NCBI GenBank assembly: GCA_016937695.1
Contig: JAFGWC010000133.1
Location: 1-64,000, forward strand
Source: Bacteroidales bacterium
Lineage (GTDB): Bacteria > Bacteroidota > Bacteroidia > Bacteroidales > NBLH01
DNA length: 64,000 bases
Direction of reading: 5' to 3'
Shown here piece by piece: positions 21,292-31,371 of this stretch; positions within the stretch are counted from its first letter, which is position 1, and every line of letters begins with the position of its first letter. The position numbers and the translations under genes were made by a program. A model generated the notes under the pieces. It saw only the letters and a program-made list of their open reading frames with translations, had not been told where the DNA came from and searched no databases.

Positions 21292-21612
21292 ATGAAAAAT
21301 TTAATGAATTTGTACGAAAATGCTGATTGGGAAAAAGCAGAGGGATATCCTAAAGGAACTTTTAAAAAAGATTTAAGAGACGACAAGTTTGGCAAAACTA
21401 TATTGTTAAAACTTCCTGAAAATTTTCAAATGAAACCACACTCGCATATAACAACAGAACAACATTTAGTGCTTGAAGGTGAATATGTGAGTAGCGGAAA
21501 AACTTATAAATCAGGATGTTATCAAATATTTAATCCTGGAGATGAACATGGCCCTTTTGAATCTAAAAAAGGTGCACTTATTCTTGTAATTTGGGATGTA
21601 TTAACAAAATAA
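21292..21612 (+). CDS. Cupin-domain protein
   Basis: MKPHSHITTEQHLVLEGEYVSSGKTYKSGCYQIFNPGDEHGPF. Confidence 0.8.
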   Translation: MKNLMNLYENADWEKAEGYPKGTFKKDLRDDKFGKTILLKLPENFQMKPHSHITTEQHLVLEGEYVSSGKTYKSGCYQIFNPGDEHGPFESKKGALILVIWDVLTK

Positions 21613-21631
21613 ATTATTAAAAGATTAATGA

Positions 21632-21925
21632 ATGAAAACAATAGAAGAAGTAGTTGCAGAATTAAGAAAAGTTGGACATCCGGCAATAGATTATTCACTA
21701 ATTGAGCTTGGCATTTTAACAGATATTGATTTGGAAAACAATAAAGTAGATGTCGTTTTTGCTTTTCCATTTCCAAATATTCCCATTGCTGATCAGCTAA
21801 TTAATTCTGTAGCTATTCCGGTTAAAAACATGGGATTAGAATTTAATTACAGCATAAGAGGAATGAATGATGAAGAAAAAACAATGTTTATGACTCTTGA
21901 GTCTCAAGGCTGGAAAGACAAGTAA
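21632..21925 (+). CDS. MIP18/DUF59-family iron-sulfur assembly-like protein
   Basis: EVVAELRKVGHPAIDYSLIELGILTDIDLENNKVDVVFAFPFPNIPI. Confidence 0.75.
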   Translation: MKTIEEVVAELRKVGHPAIDYSLIELGILTDIDLENNKVDVVFAFPFPNIPIADQLINSVAIPVKNMGLEFNYSIRGMNDEEKTMFMTLESQGWKDK

Positions 21926-22160
21926 TACTTTTTCAATTGCTCTGGTTTAAAATAGCTGTGATGCTTAATTTTATTTATTTTGTGTTAATTTACAGGAAAT
22001 TAGTAATTAAATAGTCTTCTAATGTTCTTAATTGCTAATTGCCAGGATACTAATTACTTGCAAAGATAAGCAATACAGATATTTAAAATATCATAGAATA
22101 TTTAAGCTTTAGCGCTTTAAATTATTAAATGGTGCAACATCTAACTAATTATCTTAATAT

Positions 22161-23192
22161 ATGTTAATCGAAGCGTTTAAAATTTTTAAGCATGCAATAA
22201 TGATAACCAGCTTTGTTTTTGTAATGATGCTGGTTATTGAATATATTAATGTACAAACAAGTGGAATGTGGCAAAATTTGATTTCTAAAAATAAATGGAA
22301 ACAATACGTTTTTGCCGCTTTACTTGGAGCAATTCCGGGATGTTTAGGCGCATTTACTGCTGTAGCTCTTTTTTCGCACCGATTAATCTCTTTTGGCGCA
22401 ATTGTAGCAACAATGATTGCAACAAGCGGCGACGAAGCTTTTGTTATGTTTGCGATGATTCCAAAAGAAGCGTTTATAATTACAATAGCAATTTTTATTA
22501 TAGCAATTTTTGCAGGCTATTTTACTGATAAACTTTATAAACCCAAGAAAATACTCGATGATTTTGCCGAAAAAAATTTCCCGCTTCACAAAGAAGAAGA
22601 ATGTAAATGTTTTCAAAAAGAGAATTTCTTTAAACAATTATTAAAACCATCTTTTCCTCGAATTGCCTTAATTATTTCATTATTGTTTTTTTTAATTACT
22701 GTTTCAACTGGATTTTTAGCCGGAAAATCAGAATTTTGGATAAAAATAACTATTTTATTAACAATTATTTTCTCGCTTTTTATAGTTATTAGTGTACCGG
22801 AGCATTTTTTAAAAAAACATTTGTGGGAACATATTGTAAAAATGCATATTCCAAGAATATTCATGTGGACTTTTGCAACATTACTCGTTTTCGGAATTTT
22901 AATGAATTATTTAGAATTAAATAGCTGGATATCAGAAAATATGTTTTTCGTTTTAATTTTTGCAATAATTGTTGGAATTATTCCGGAATCAGGTCCACAT
23001 TTAATTTTTATAACACTTTTCGCTGAAGGAACTATTCCATTAAGCATATTGCTTGCCAGCTCTATTTCGCAAGACGGACACGGAATGTTACCACTTTTAG
23101 CCGAATCAAAAAGAGGATTTTTAGCAGTTAAATTTGTAAATGTTGTTGTTGCATTTATTATTGGCCTTTTAGGTTATATTTCAGGATTTTAA
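22161..23192 (+). CDS. Putative 10TM heavy-metal/manganese transporter (ArsP_2-type)
   Basis: Polytopic; GAIPGCLGAFTAVALFSHRLISFGAIVATMIATSGDEAFVM and GIIPESGPHLIFITLFAEGTIP inverted halves. Confidence 0.8.
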   Translation: MLIEAFKIFKHAIMITSFVFVMMLVIEYINVQTSGMWQNLISKNKWKQYVFAALLGAIPGCLGAFTAVALFSHRLISFGAIVATMIATSGDEAFVMFAMIPKEAFIITIAIFIIAIFAGYFTDKLYKPKKILDDFAEKNFPLHKEEECKCFQKENFFKQLLKPSFPRIALIISLLFFLITVSTGFLAGKSEFWIKITILLTIIFSLFIVISVPEHFLKKHLWEHIVKMHIPRIFMWTFATLLVFGILMNYLELNSWISENMFFVLIFAIIVGIIPESGPHLIFITLFAEGTIPLSILLASSISQDGHGMLPLLAESKRGFLAVKFVNVVVAFIIGLLGYISGF

Positions 23193-23256
23193 AATTAAAA
23201 AAACACATAAAGCACTAATAATGTGCGTTTTAAAATTTAAATAAAACTAATTAATC

Positions 23257-25113
23257 ATGTTAAATTTAAGAAACGAATTTATTTTAGCACCTGTAAAATT
23301 AGGATATAGCGATAAAACAGGTGTTGTAAATCAAAAACACATAGATTTTTATAATCAAAGAAGCAAACACATTGGAGCTGTAACTCCAGAACCATTTTTT
23401 ATGGATGCCGGATTAAGAGAACTTCCCACACAAATGGGAATAGATAGCAACGAAAAAATTGAAGGTCTTAAAAAATTAACCGATACAATTCATAAAAACG
23501 GCGCAAAAGCCATTGCTCATTTAAATCATCCGGGAAGAATGGCAAATCCCAAAATACCTGGAAATTATTTTCTTTCATCAACAGATAAAGCATGCGAAAA
23601 TGGCGGCGCAATTCCCGAAAAAATGAACAGAAAAAAAATGGATGACGTTATAAATCTTTTTGTCGAAAGTGCTAAAAGAAGCGTAAATTCCGGTTTTGAC
23701 ATTATAGAACTTCAATTCGGACACGGATATTTAATGGCTCAATTTATTTCGCCTGCTGTTAATGATAGAACCGATGAATATGGCGGAAGCTTTGAAAACA
23801 GAATTAAATTTCCTGTTGAATTAGCAAAAGCTGTAAGAAAAGCTATTGATATTCCTATTATTGCAAGAGTTAGCGGCGATGAAATGATTCCAAACGGATT
23901 TCATATTGACGAGATGATTAAATTTTCGAAAGAGCTTGAAAATATTGGTATTAATGCAATTCATGTTACAGCCGGTTCTGCTTGCACTACTCCACCGTGG
24001 TTTTTCCAACATATGTTTATCCCAAAAGGAAAAACATGGGAGTTGGCTTCAAAAATAAAAGAAAATGTAAAAATACCTGTGATATTTGTTGGTAGAATAA
24101 ATTCTGAAAAAGACATTAAAGAAATCAAAACTAAATATTCTGCAGATTATTTGGCTTTAGGAAGAGCATTAGTTGCCGATCCGGATTTTATTGGAAAACA
24201 CACAAAACAGATAAAAGGAAATATAAGACCTTGTTTGGCTTGTGCCGAAGGTTGCTTAGGCGGCGTAAAACAAGGAAAAGGTTTAGGCTGTGTTGTTAAT
24301 CCACTGGTTAACACAGGATTAGCTGAAATTAAAAAATCATCAGAAAAAAAATATTATGCTGTAATTGGTGGCGGATTAGCCGGAATGCAAGCTTCATTAA
24401 CGCTTAAAGAAAAAGGCTATGATGTTGATTTATATGAAAAAAATGAACTTGGCGGACAATTTAATTTAGCTTGGCTGCCACCAAAAAAAGAAAGTTTAAA
24501 AGAAATTATTGATTATTTTATAAACGAATTAAAAAGCCTGAATGTTAATATAATTAAAAAAGAAGCAACGGAATCTGTTTTAAATGATAAAAAATACGAT
24601 GGAATAATAATGGCAACAGGCGCAATACCTGCAATTCCACCAATTGAAGGTTTAACCGAATATTATTGGACAGAATTTCTAGATGACGAGCAACTGCCTA
24701 AAAATCAGAAAGTTTTGGTGATTGGCGGCGGTTTAATCGGACTAGAAGTAGCATCAAAACTAGTAGATGGAAACAATGAAGTGATTGTTGTTGAAATGCT
24801 TGACGAAATAGCTCGCGGAATGGAAATGATTGAAAAAGCAATGACTATGAAAAAATTAAAAGATAATCAAACAGAAATTCTTTTAAATCATAAAGTAATT
24901 AAAATAGATAAAGATAAAGTATTTATTGAAAGTGGTGACAATCAGAAAATTATAGACAACATAAATAAAATTGTTATTGCTGCTGGAATGAAAAGTTTTG
25001 TGCCTTTTAAAATATCTGAAACATCAAAAATATATTTTGTTGGCGATGCAAAAAAAGTAGGAAAAGCCCAAGAAGCTATTCACGATGCATACGAACTTGC
25101 AATAAATTTGTAG
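23257..25113 (+). CDS. NADH:flavin oxidoreductase (OYE/2,4-dienoyl-CoA reductase type) with Fe-S and FAD/NAD domains
   Basis: OYE barrel; CLACAEGCLGGVKQGKGLGC cluster motif; GGGLAGMQAS and VIGGGLIGLEVA Rossmann motifs. Confidence 0.9.
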   Translation: MLNLRNEFILAPVKLGYSDKTGVVNQKHIDFYNQRSKHIGAVTPEPFFMDAGLRELPTQMGIDSNEKIEGLKKLTDTIHKNGAKAIAHLNHPGRMANPKIPGNYFLSSTDKACENGGAIPEKMNRKKMDDVINLFVESAKRSVNSGFDIIELQFGHGYLMAQFISPAVNDRTDEYGGSFENRIKFPVELAKAVRKAIDIPIIARVSGDEMIPNGFHIDEMIKFSKELENIGINAIHVTAGSACTTPPWFFQHMFIPKGKTWELASKIKENVKIPVIFVGRINSEKDIKEIKTKYSADYLALGRALVADPDFIGKHTKQIKGNIRPCLACAEGCLGGVKQGKGLGCVVNPLVNTGLAEIKKSSEKKYYAVIGGGLAGMQASLTLKEKGYDVDLYEKNELGGQFNLAWLPPKKESLKEIIDYFINELKSLNVNIIKKEATESVLNDKKYDGIIMATGAIPAIPPIEGLTEYYWTEFLDDEQLPKNQKVLVIGGGLIGLEVASKLVDGNNEVIVVEMLDEIARGMEMIEKAMTMKKLKDNQTEILLNHKVIKIDKDKVFIESGDNQKIIDNINKIVIAAGMKSFVPFKISETSKIYFVGDAKKVGKAQEAIHDAYELAINL

Positions 25114-25155
25114 CCAAATTTAATTTTAAAATGATTTTTAAATAAAACTAAAACT

Positions 25156-25587
25156 ATGGAATTAATTTTTGCTTTTGCTTTAAACAACGAAAATATTTTC
25201 GGTAAAAAACACTTTGGTGATGCAGAAAAGTTTTTGATTTATAAAGTTAATAATGACGAAATTATACTTTATGAAGAAGCTGAAAATCCTTTTATAAATT
25301 TTAATGAAGAACAAGAACACGGATCAAAATTAAAAGCAAAAGCAATAATTAAGTTTTTGAAAGAAAAAAATGTTAATGTTCTGGTATCAAGACAATTTGG
25401 AAGAAATATTAAAAGAATAAATAGTTATTTTATTCCTATTATTATTTATTCTGATGAAACAAATGACGCAATTCAGGCTATTAATAAACATTTACATTGG
25501 ATAAAAGACGAGCTTAAAAACAGTTCCGGCGAATACAATTTATTTACAATCAAATCTGGGATTTTAAAATCTAAAATTAAAAAATAA
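25156..25587 (+). CDS. Divergent NifX-like Fe-Mo cofactor-binding family protein
   Basis: FGDAEKFLIYKVNNDEI...KAKAIIKFLKEKNVNVLVSRQFG. Confidence 0.65.
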   Translation: MELIFAFALNNENIFGKKHFGDAEKFLIYKVNNDEIILYEEAENPFINFNEEQEHGSKLKAKAIIKFLKEKNVNVLVSRQFGRNIKRINSYFIPIIIYSDETNDAIQAINKHLHWIKDELKNSSGEYNLFTIKSGILKSKIKK

Positions 25588-25653
25588 CCAACTTCGTTGG
25601 ATTTTATATTTAAACATAATTTTCTCTGTAATCTAATTATCTTAAATTTATAT

Positions 25654-26499
25654 ATGAAAACATATCTTGATTGTTTGCCATGTTACATGAATCAAGCAAT
25701 ACGAGCCGGAAGAATGGCAACCAATGACGATAAAAAAATAAAACAATTACTAGACCAAGTTGGCGATATGATAAAACATATTCCAATGGAAAACACACCT
25801 GCAGAATCAGGCGCGATGATTTATCAAAAAATAAAAGAAATTACCGGAGTTGAAGATCCGTATAAGACAATAAAGCAGAACAGCATTAACGAAGCAAAAG
25901 CTCTTTATCCCGAATTAAAAGAAATTATTAATAAATCGAAAGACAAATTATTAACAGCAATAAGAATAGCAATTGCAGGAAATATTATTGATTTTGGAAT
26001 TAATAAAAAATTTAATTTAGTTGATGATGTAAAAAAAATATTAATTCAGGATTTTGCAATATTTGATTACGAAAAGTTTAAATCGGAATTAGAAAAATCT
26101 GAAAATATACTATATTTAGCAGATAATGCAGGCGAATCTGTATTTGATAAATTATTAATAGAAGAATTAAATAAAAAAGTAATTTATGCAGTTAGAGAAA
26201 TTCCTGTAATTAACGATGTTACAATTCAGGATGCTATTGATTCTGGAATTGCAGATGTTGCTGAAATTATATCTTCCGGCGTAAAAGCTCCGGGAACAAT
26301 TTTAAATCAATGCAATAATAATTTTTTAGATTTATTTGATACTGCAGATATGATAATAAGCAAAGGACAAGGCAATTACGAAGGCTTATCAGATATAAAC
26401 CGCTCTGTTTTTTTCTTGTTAAAAGCAAAATGTTCGGTAATTGCAAAAGATATTGGAGTAAAAGAAGATGATATTGTTATAAAATCTATAAATTTATAA
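25654..26499 (+). CDS. DUF89/ARMT1-family (damage-control phosphatase-like) protein
   Basis: MKTYLDCLPCYMNQAIRAGRMA...ILYLADNAGESVFDKLLIEEL; start refined to ATG 25654. Confidence 0.85.
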   Translation: MKTYLDCLPCYMNQAIRAGRMATNDDKKIKQLLDQVGDMIKHIPMENTPAESGAMIYQKIKEITGVEDPYKTIKQNSINEAKALYPELKEIINKSKDKLLTAIRIAIAGNIIDFGINKKFNLVDDVKKILIQDFAIFDYEKFKSELEKSENILYLADNAGESVFDKLLIEELNKKVIYAVREIPVINDVTIQDAIDSGIADVAEIISSGVKAPGTILNQCNNNFLDLFDTADMIISKGQGNYEGLSDINRSVFFLLKAKCSVIAKDIGVKEDDIVIKSINL

Positions 26500-26513
26500 A
26501 AACAGTAAAAATT

Positions 26514-26963
26514 ATGACAAAAAAAACAAAAATAGGCATAATAATTTGCGACAGATATAAAACTTGTGCCGGCGGAAAATGCTTTAAAGCAATGCATAAC
26601 AGAGAAGGAGCTTTCGATATTTATGCAAAAAATGAAGATGTTGAATTAGTTGGATATACAAGCTGCGGTGGTTGTCCCGGTGGAAACATTGAATATGCAC
26701 CAGAAGAAATGAAAAAAAACGGCGCAGAAATAGTTCATCTGGCCACAGGATTTGTTGTTGGATATCCACCTTGTCCGTACATAAACGAGTTTAAAGAGCT
26801 AATTGAAAAAAAACACGAAATGAAAGTAGTAATTGGAACACATCCTATTCCTGAAAAATATTTGACAGCACATACAAAACTTAAAACTTGGGAATCAGCA
26901 AAATGGGATGAAATAACAAAACCAACAATGGCTGACGAAAAAACAAGATTAGATTACAATTAA
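26514..26963 (+). CDS. CGGC domain-containing protein
   Basis: GIIICDRYKTCAGGKCFKAM...YTSCGGCPGGN...VGYPPCPYI. Confidence 0.88.
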   Translation: MTKKTKIGIIICDRYKTCAGGKCFKAMHNREGAFDIYAKNEDVELVGYTSCGGCPGGNIEYAPEEMKKNGAEIVHLATGFVVGYPPCPYINEFKELIEKKHEMKVVIGTHPIPEKYLTAHTKLKTWESAKWDEITKPTMADEKTRLDYN

Positions 26964-26971
26964 TAATAATT

Positions 26972-27541
26972 ATGATTAAAATCAAAGTATTTATTTTTGT
27001 AATAGTTTTATTTACAATAACTTGCAAAAACAAAACTCAACTCACTTATAATCCAATCGGATATTTTTCGTCGCAATACAATTTAGAAACAGGCGCTCCG
27101 CGTCAAGGGGCTTTAGTTCCTGATTCTAAAGGAATTATAATATTAGATGAAAAATATATGAAAGCCTTAAACAGTTTAAACCAATTCGAATATATTTGGG
27201 TTTTATTCCATTTTCATGAAGCAAAAGGATATGAAAATATTGTAAAACCTCCAGAAAGCAATCACGAATTCGGCCTTTTTGCAACAAGAAGCCCAAGGCG
27301 TCCAAATCCTATCGGATTATCATTAATTAAGCTCGATTCTATTGTTAAAAATAAACTTTATGTTAGTGGAATAGATATTTTTGATAAAACACCTGTTCTT
27401 GATATAAAGCCATTCTTACCTTCGGTAGATTGCATGATTACAGAAAAAAACATGATTGCCGAATATTATCTTGGACATCATACCGAAAATTATATAAATG
27501 ATTCTTTAGTGAAAATATTTATTGAAGGAGAAAAAAAATAA
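26972..27541 (+). CDS. TrmO/TsaA-family protein with N-terminal signal-like hydrophobic segment
   Basis: NPIGYFSSQYNLETGAPRQG...FGLFATRSPRRPNPIGLSLIKLD; N-term MIKIKVFIFVIVLFTITCKNK. Confidence 0.85.
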   Translation: MIKIKVFIFVIVLFTITCKNKTQLTYNPIGYFSSQYNLETGAPRQGALVPDSKGIIILDEKYMKALNSLNQFEYIWVLFHFHEAKGYENIVKPPESNHEFGLFATRSPRRPNPIGLSLIKLDSIVKNKLYVSGIDIFDKTPVLDIKPFLPSVDCMITEKNMIAEYYLGHHTENYINDSLVKIFIEGEKK

Positions 27542-27543
27542 AA

Positions 27544-28479
27544 ATGTATAAATATATATTTGGCCCGGTACCTTCGCGAAGGCTTGGAATGTCATTAGGT
27601 GTAGACCTTGTTCCTCAAAAAGTTTGCTCTTTAAATTGTGTTTATTGCGAATGCGGAAAAACAACAAATTTAACAACAACAAGAAACGAGTATGTGCCTT
27701 ATAATGAGATTATTAATGAATTAACTCATTATTTTAACAATAGTCCAAATCCGGATTATATTACTTTTTCCGGCGCAGGTGAACCAACATTAAATTCAAG
27801 AATTGGTGATATTATTAATTTTATAAAAATTGAAAAACCTGATGTTCCAATAGCCGTATTAACAAACGGCACTTTATTAAACGATATAAATATAAGAAAA
27901 GAACTATTAAAAGCAGATGTTGTTTTGCCCTCACTAGATGCTGCATCTCAATCAACTTTTATTAAAATAGACAGACCAAATCATAAATTAAATATAGATT
28001 CTTATATTCAAGGTATTATTGATTTTAGAAAAGAATTTAAAGGTAAAATATGGCTTGAAGTAATGATACTTCCGGATTATAACAATAATGAAGAAGAACT
28101 TAGTTTATTAAAAAAAGCATTTTTAAAAATCAAAGCAGATTCTATACAAATAAATACACTAGATAGACCGGGAACTGTTGATAATTTACGCTCAGCAAGC
28201 ATTTCTGAACTAAAAAATATAGTTGATTTTTGGAATCTTAAAAATGTAGAAATTATAGCATCTGTTCCTGAAAGAAAAAACATTAAATCTTATCGAGAAG
28301 ATACAGAATCGGCAATTTTAGAAACAATTGCAAGAAGGCCTTGTGTTATTAAAGATCTCGCTAAAATATTAGGAACTCATATTAACGAAATAAATAAATA
28401 TTTAAGCGTTTTAGAAAACGAAAATAAAATTGAAACAATAAGGCAGGAAAGAGGTGTTTTTTATCGAATAAAAAAATAA
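27544..28479 (+). CDS. Radical SAM protein with C-terminal winged-helix-like region
   Basis: GPVPSRRLGMSLGVDLVPQKVCSLNCVYCECG (CxxxCxxC); C-term IARRPCVIKDLAKILGTHINEINKYLSVLENENKIE. Confidence 0.88.
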   Translation: MYKYIFGPVPSRRLGMSLGVDLVPQKVCSLNCVYCECGKTTNLTTTRNEYVPYNEIINELTHYFNNSPNPDYITFSGAGEPTLNSRIGDIINFIKIEKPDVPIAVLTNGTLLNDINIRKELLKADVVLPSLDAASQSTFIKIDRPNHKLNIDSYIQGIIDFRKEFKGKIWLEVMILPDYNNNEEELSLLKKAFLKIKADSIQINTLDRPGTVDNLRSASISELKNIVDFWNLKNVEIIASVPERKNIKSYREDTESAILETIARRPCVIKDLAKILGTHINEINKYLSVLENENKIETIRQERGVFYRIKK

Positions 28480-28488
28480 TAGATAGAT

Positions 28489-28962
28489 ATGCAAGAAATA
28501 ATAATTAAGCCAATTGGTATAATTTATTCACCTTATAAAAATGCTGATGGAATACCAATTCAAGGACGATTTAAAGAAGAAATTGAAGCTTTTGCAGAAA
28601 TAGATAAAAAATATGAAGCCGGATTAAAAGATTTAGATGGTTTTAGTCATGCAATATTAATTTATCAATTTCATAACGAAACTCAAGAAAAAATAACTGC
28701 ACATCCTTATTTAGAAGAAGAAACACACGGAATTTTTGCAGTTCGCAGTCCTTACAGACCAAATAGAATTGGCCTTTCTATCGTAAAAATCAAAAAAATA
28801 ATTAAAAATAGACTTTATTTTACCGAAGTTGATGTTTTTGACCAAACTCCTTTAATAGATATAAAACCATATGTCGAATTTTTTGATAAACGAGAAAATG
28901 TAAAATCAGGTTGGGTTGAAAAACATTTTGAAAAAGGCATTCCAAAACAAACTATTTTGTAA
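28489..28962 (+). CDS. TrmO/TsaA-family tRNA N6-threonylcarbamoyladenosine methyltransferase-like
   Basis: PIGIIYSPYKNADGIPIQG...GIFAVRSPYRPNRIGLSIVKI. Confidence 0.88.
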   Translation: MQEIIIKPIGIIYSPYKNADGIPIQGRFKEEIEAFAEIDKKYEAGLKDLDGFSHAILIYQFHNETQEKITAHPYLEEETHGIFAVRSPYRPNRIGLSIVKIKKIIKNRLYFTEVDVFDQTPLIDIKPYVEFFDKRENVKSGWVEKHFEKGIPKQTIL

Positions 28963-28971
28963 TTTACAAAA

Positions 28972-29173
28972 ACATATAATCAGGTCAGATATTTAAAGTT
29001 AAAATACAATTTGAAAACTTAAACTCTTCTTCAAGATTTAGCGCCAACTTCTATAGGAATTATAAAATTAGATAAAAACATCTATTCCTATAGTCAACTA
29101 ATAATTGTTTTAATGAGAAAAATATATTAACTTTTAACCAGTTTATATACATTTTATTTTATAATTTCACATT
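28972..29173 (+). pseudogene. Degenerate TrmO-family fragment (third copy)
   Basis: Conceptual TYNQVRYLKLKYNLKT*TLLQ-DLAPTSIGIIKLDKN aligns with TYNPIGYFSSQYNLETGAPRQGALVPDSKGIIILDEK of the 26972 gene; further FNQFIYILFYNF vs LNQFEYIWVLFHF. Confidence 0.7.
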
Positions 29174-30981
29174 ATGAAAGTGCGTAAAAACAAGTCATTA
29201 GAAGAAATAGAAATATTAAAGAATAAAATAATCGATTTGTCTTTATTTTTTTCTATTGGTATTGGTTTTATTGCATACTTACTAAGTATTTCAAGATATA
29301 AAGAAACAGGATTTGAGATTTCATTTATAACAGACTTTCTTGCATTATTTTTTCTTTTATTAATAACATTATTCAGAAACCGCTTAAGCTTAAAATCAAA
29401 ATCATATTTTATTATTAGCATAATATTTCTTGTTTATTTAGTTGATACTTTAAAATTAGGCGTATATTCTGCCAATAAAGTATTAATAGTTTTATTGCCA
29501 TTTTTCTCTATACTTGCCATTTCTAAAAAAAAAACATTTGCAATTTTTGTTTTAGCAGTAATCAGTTTTATTGCTATCGGATATTTACATTTAAATGGAT
29601 ATTTAACAATTCCTTCACAGGCTAATCTAAGCATTAGCGCATGGATTATTAATATTTTACTAATAATTATAGTTACAATAATTATTCTTATTATTCAAGA
29701 TAAATTTAACTCAACTTATATTAAGTTAATATCAAATCTTGAAGAAACAAATGAGTTAATTTCCATAAAAGAAAGAAATTACAGAGAAATTTTCAATTCT
29801 GCTTCAGACGCTATTTTTATTCATGATTTAGACGGTAAAATAATAGATGTTAATAATAGTATGCTTAAAATATATGGCTATTCAAGAGAAGAAATTGATA
29901 GTATTGACATATCAAAATTAAGTTCAGAAAGAAAAAATTATACTTTTCTTCAAGCTCAAAATTATTTTCAAAAAGCAATAGAATCTGGTCCTTTAGTATT
30001 TGATTGGCAGGCAAAAAAGAAAGACGGCGAAATATTTTGGGTTGAAATTTCATTAAAGAAATTAAATATTGCCGGAAAAGATAGAATTCTTGGAATTGTT
30101 AGAGATATTAATGAAAGAAAAGAAAATACATTGCAATTAGAACTTTATCGAAATCACTTAAAACAACTTGTTTTTGAAAGAACAAAAGAATTGGAGCAAG
30201 CAAATGAAAAGCTTATTGTATCAAACGAAAATTTAGCCTTTCAAAAAGAAGAATTAATAACAACCCTAAATAAATTAAAAGAAACTCAGGATCAATTAGT
30301 TATATCAGAAAAAATGGCTTCAATTGGTATTTTAGCATCATGTGTTGCTCATGAAATAAACAACCCTTTAAATTTTATTCAAGGAGGATTAATCGGTATT
30401 GAAAATTATTTTGAAGAGGAAATTCCTGAACATATGGAAAATGTAAAACCTTTACTTGAAGGAATTAGTATTGGTGTAAAACGTGCAGCAAATATTGTAA
30501 CTAGTTTAAATCACATAGCAGAACAGACAAATCAAAAACAGAAGAATGTAATTTACATAAAATAATAGATAATTGCCTTATTATACTAAATAATCAGATG
30601 CAAAACAAGATACAAGTTAATAAAGAATACTGTCGAGAAAATTTAAGCATTATTGGTAATCAAGGACAATTACATCAAGTATTTATCAATTTATTAGTCA
30701 ATTCTGTTCAAGCAATTAAAGATAAAGGAAATATAAAAATAAAAACAGAAATAGAGAATAATAATATTAAAGTATCGATAAAAGATAATGGTGTGGGAAT
30801 AAGTGAAGAGAATCTTTCTAAAATATTTGACCCTTTTTTTACAACCAAAGAAGTAGGTAAAGGTACAGGCTTAGGATTATCAATATCAAATATAATAATT
30901 GAAGAGCATAAAAGTAAAATTTATTTCAACTCAGAAATAAACAAAGGAACAGAAGTAATAATTATTTTCCCTCTTAAATAA
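29174..30981 (+). pseudogene. PAS sensor histidine kinase split by an apparent 1-nt deletion near 30551
   Basis: First ORF 29174-30565 holds PAS and H-box SCVAHEINNPLNF; second ORF 30598-30981 holds N/G boxes ([23 protein letters not shown]); shifted reading across the gap is NLHKIIDNCLIILNNQMQNK. Confidence 0.85.
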
Positions 30982-30990
30982 TTTTATAAC

Positions 30991-31371
30991 ATGGAAGAAA
31001 AAATAACTATATTATACGTTGATGACGAATTTATTAACTTACAAGTTTTTATTGCCGTTTTAAAAAAAAAATTTAATATTATTACTGCTTCTTCAGGAAT
31101 GGAAGCTCTTGAAATATTAGAAAATAACAATAAAATAAAAATTGTAATCAGTGATATGCAAATGCCAGAAATGAATGGAATGGAATTCATTAATCATGCA
31201 CGCAAAAAAAACTATGAAGTAATTTATTTTATATTTACAGGTTTTGAAATTTCAGATGAAATAACAGAAGCATTAAAAAATAAAATAATAAAAAACTATT
31301 TTAGAAAACCAATTGATAAAGATGTAATTGAAAAATCTTTATTAAAAGAAATTGATAAACTAGTAAATTAA
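30991..31371 (+). CDS. Response regulator receiver protein (stand-alone)
   Basis: ILYVDDEFINLQVF...IVISDMQMPEMNGMEF...YFRKPID. Confidence 0.9.
   Translation: MEEKITILYVDDEFINLQVFIAVLKKKFNIITASSGMEALEILENNNKIKIVISDMQMPEMNGMEFINHARKKNYEVIYFIFTGFEISDEITEALKNKIIKNYFRKPIDKDVIEKSLLKEIDKLVN

Noticed and set aside
19934-22864. Minus-strand ORFs in the Mrp/NifX/transporter cluster
   Set aside because: Antisense to genes with clear domain signatures
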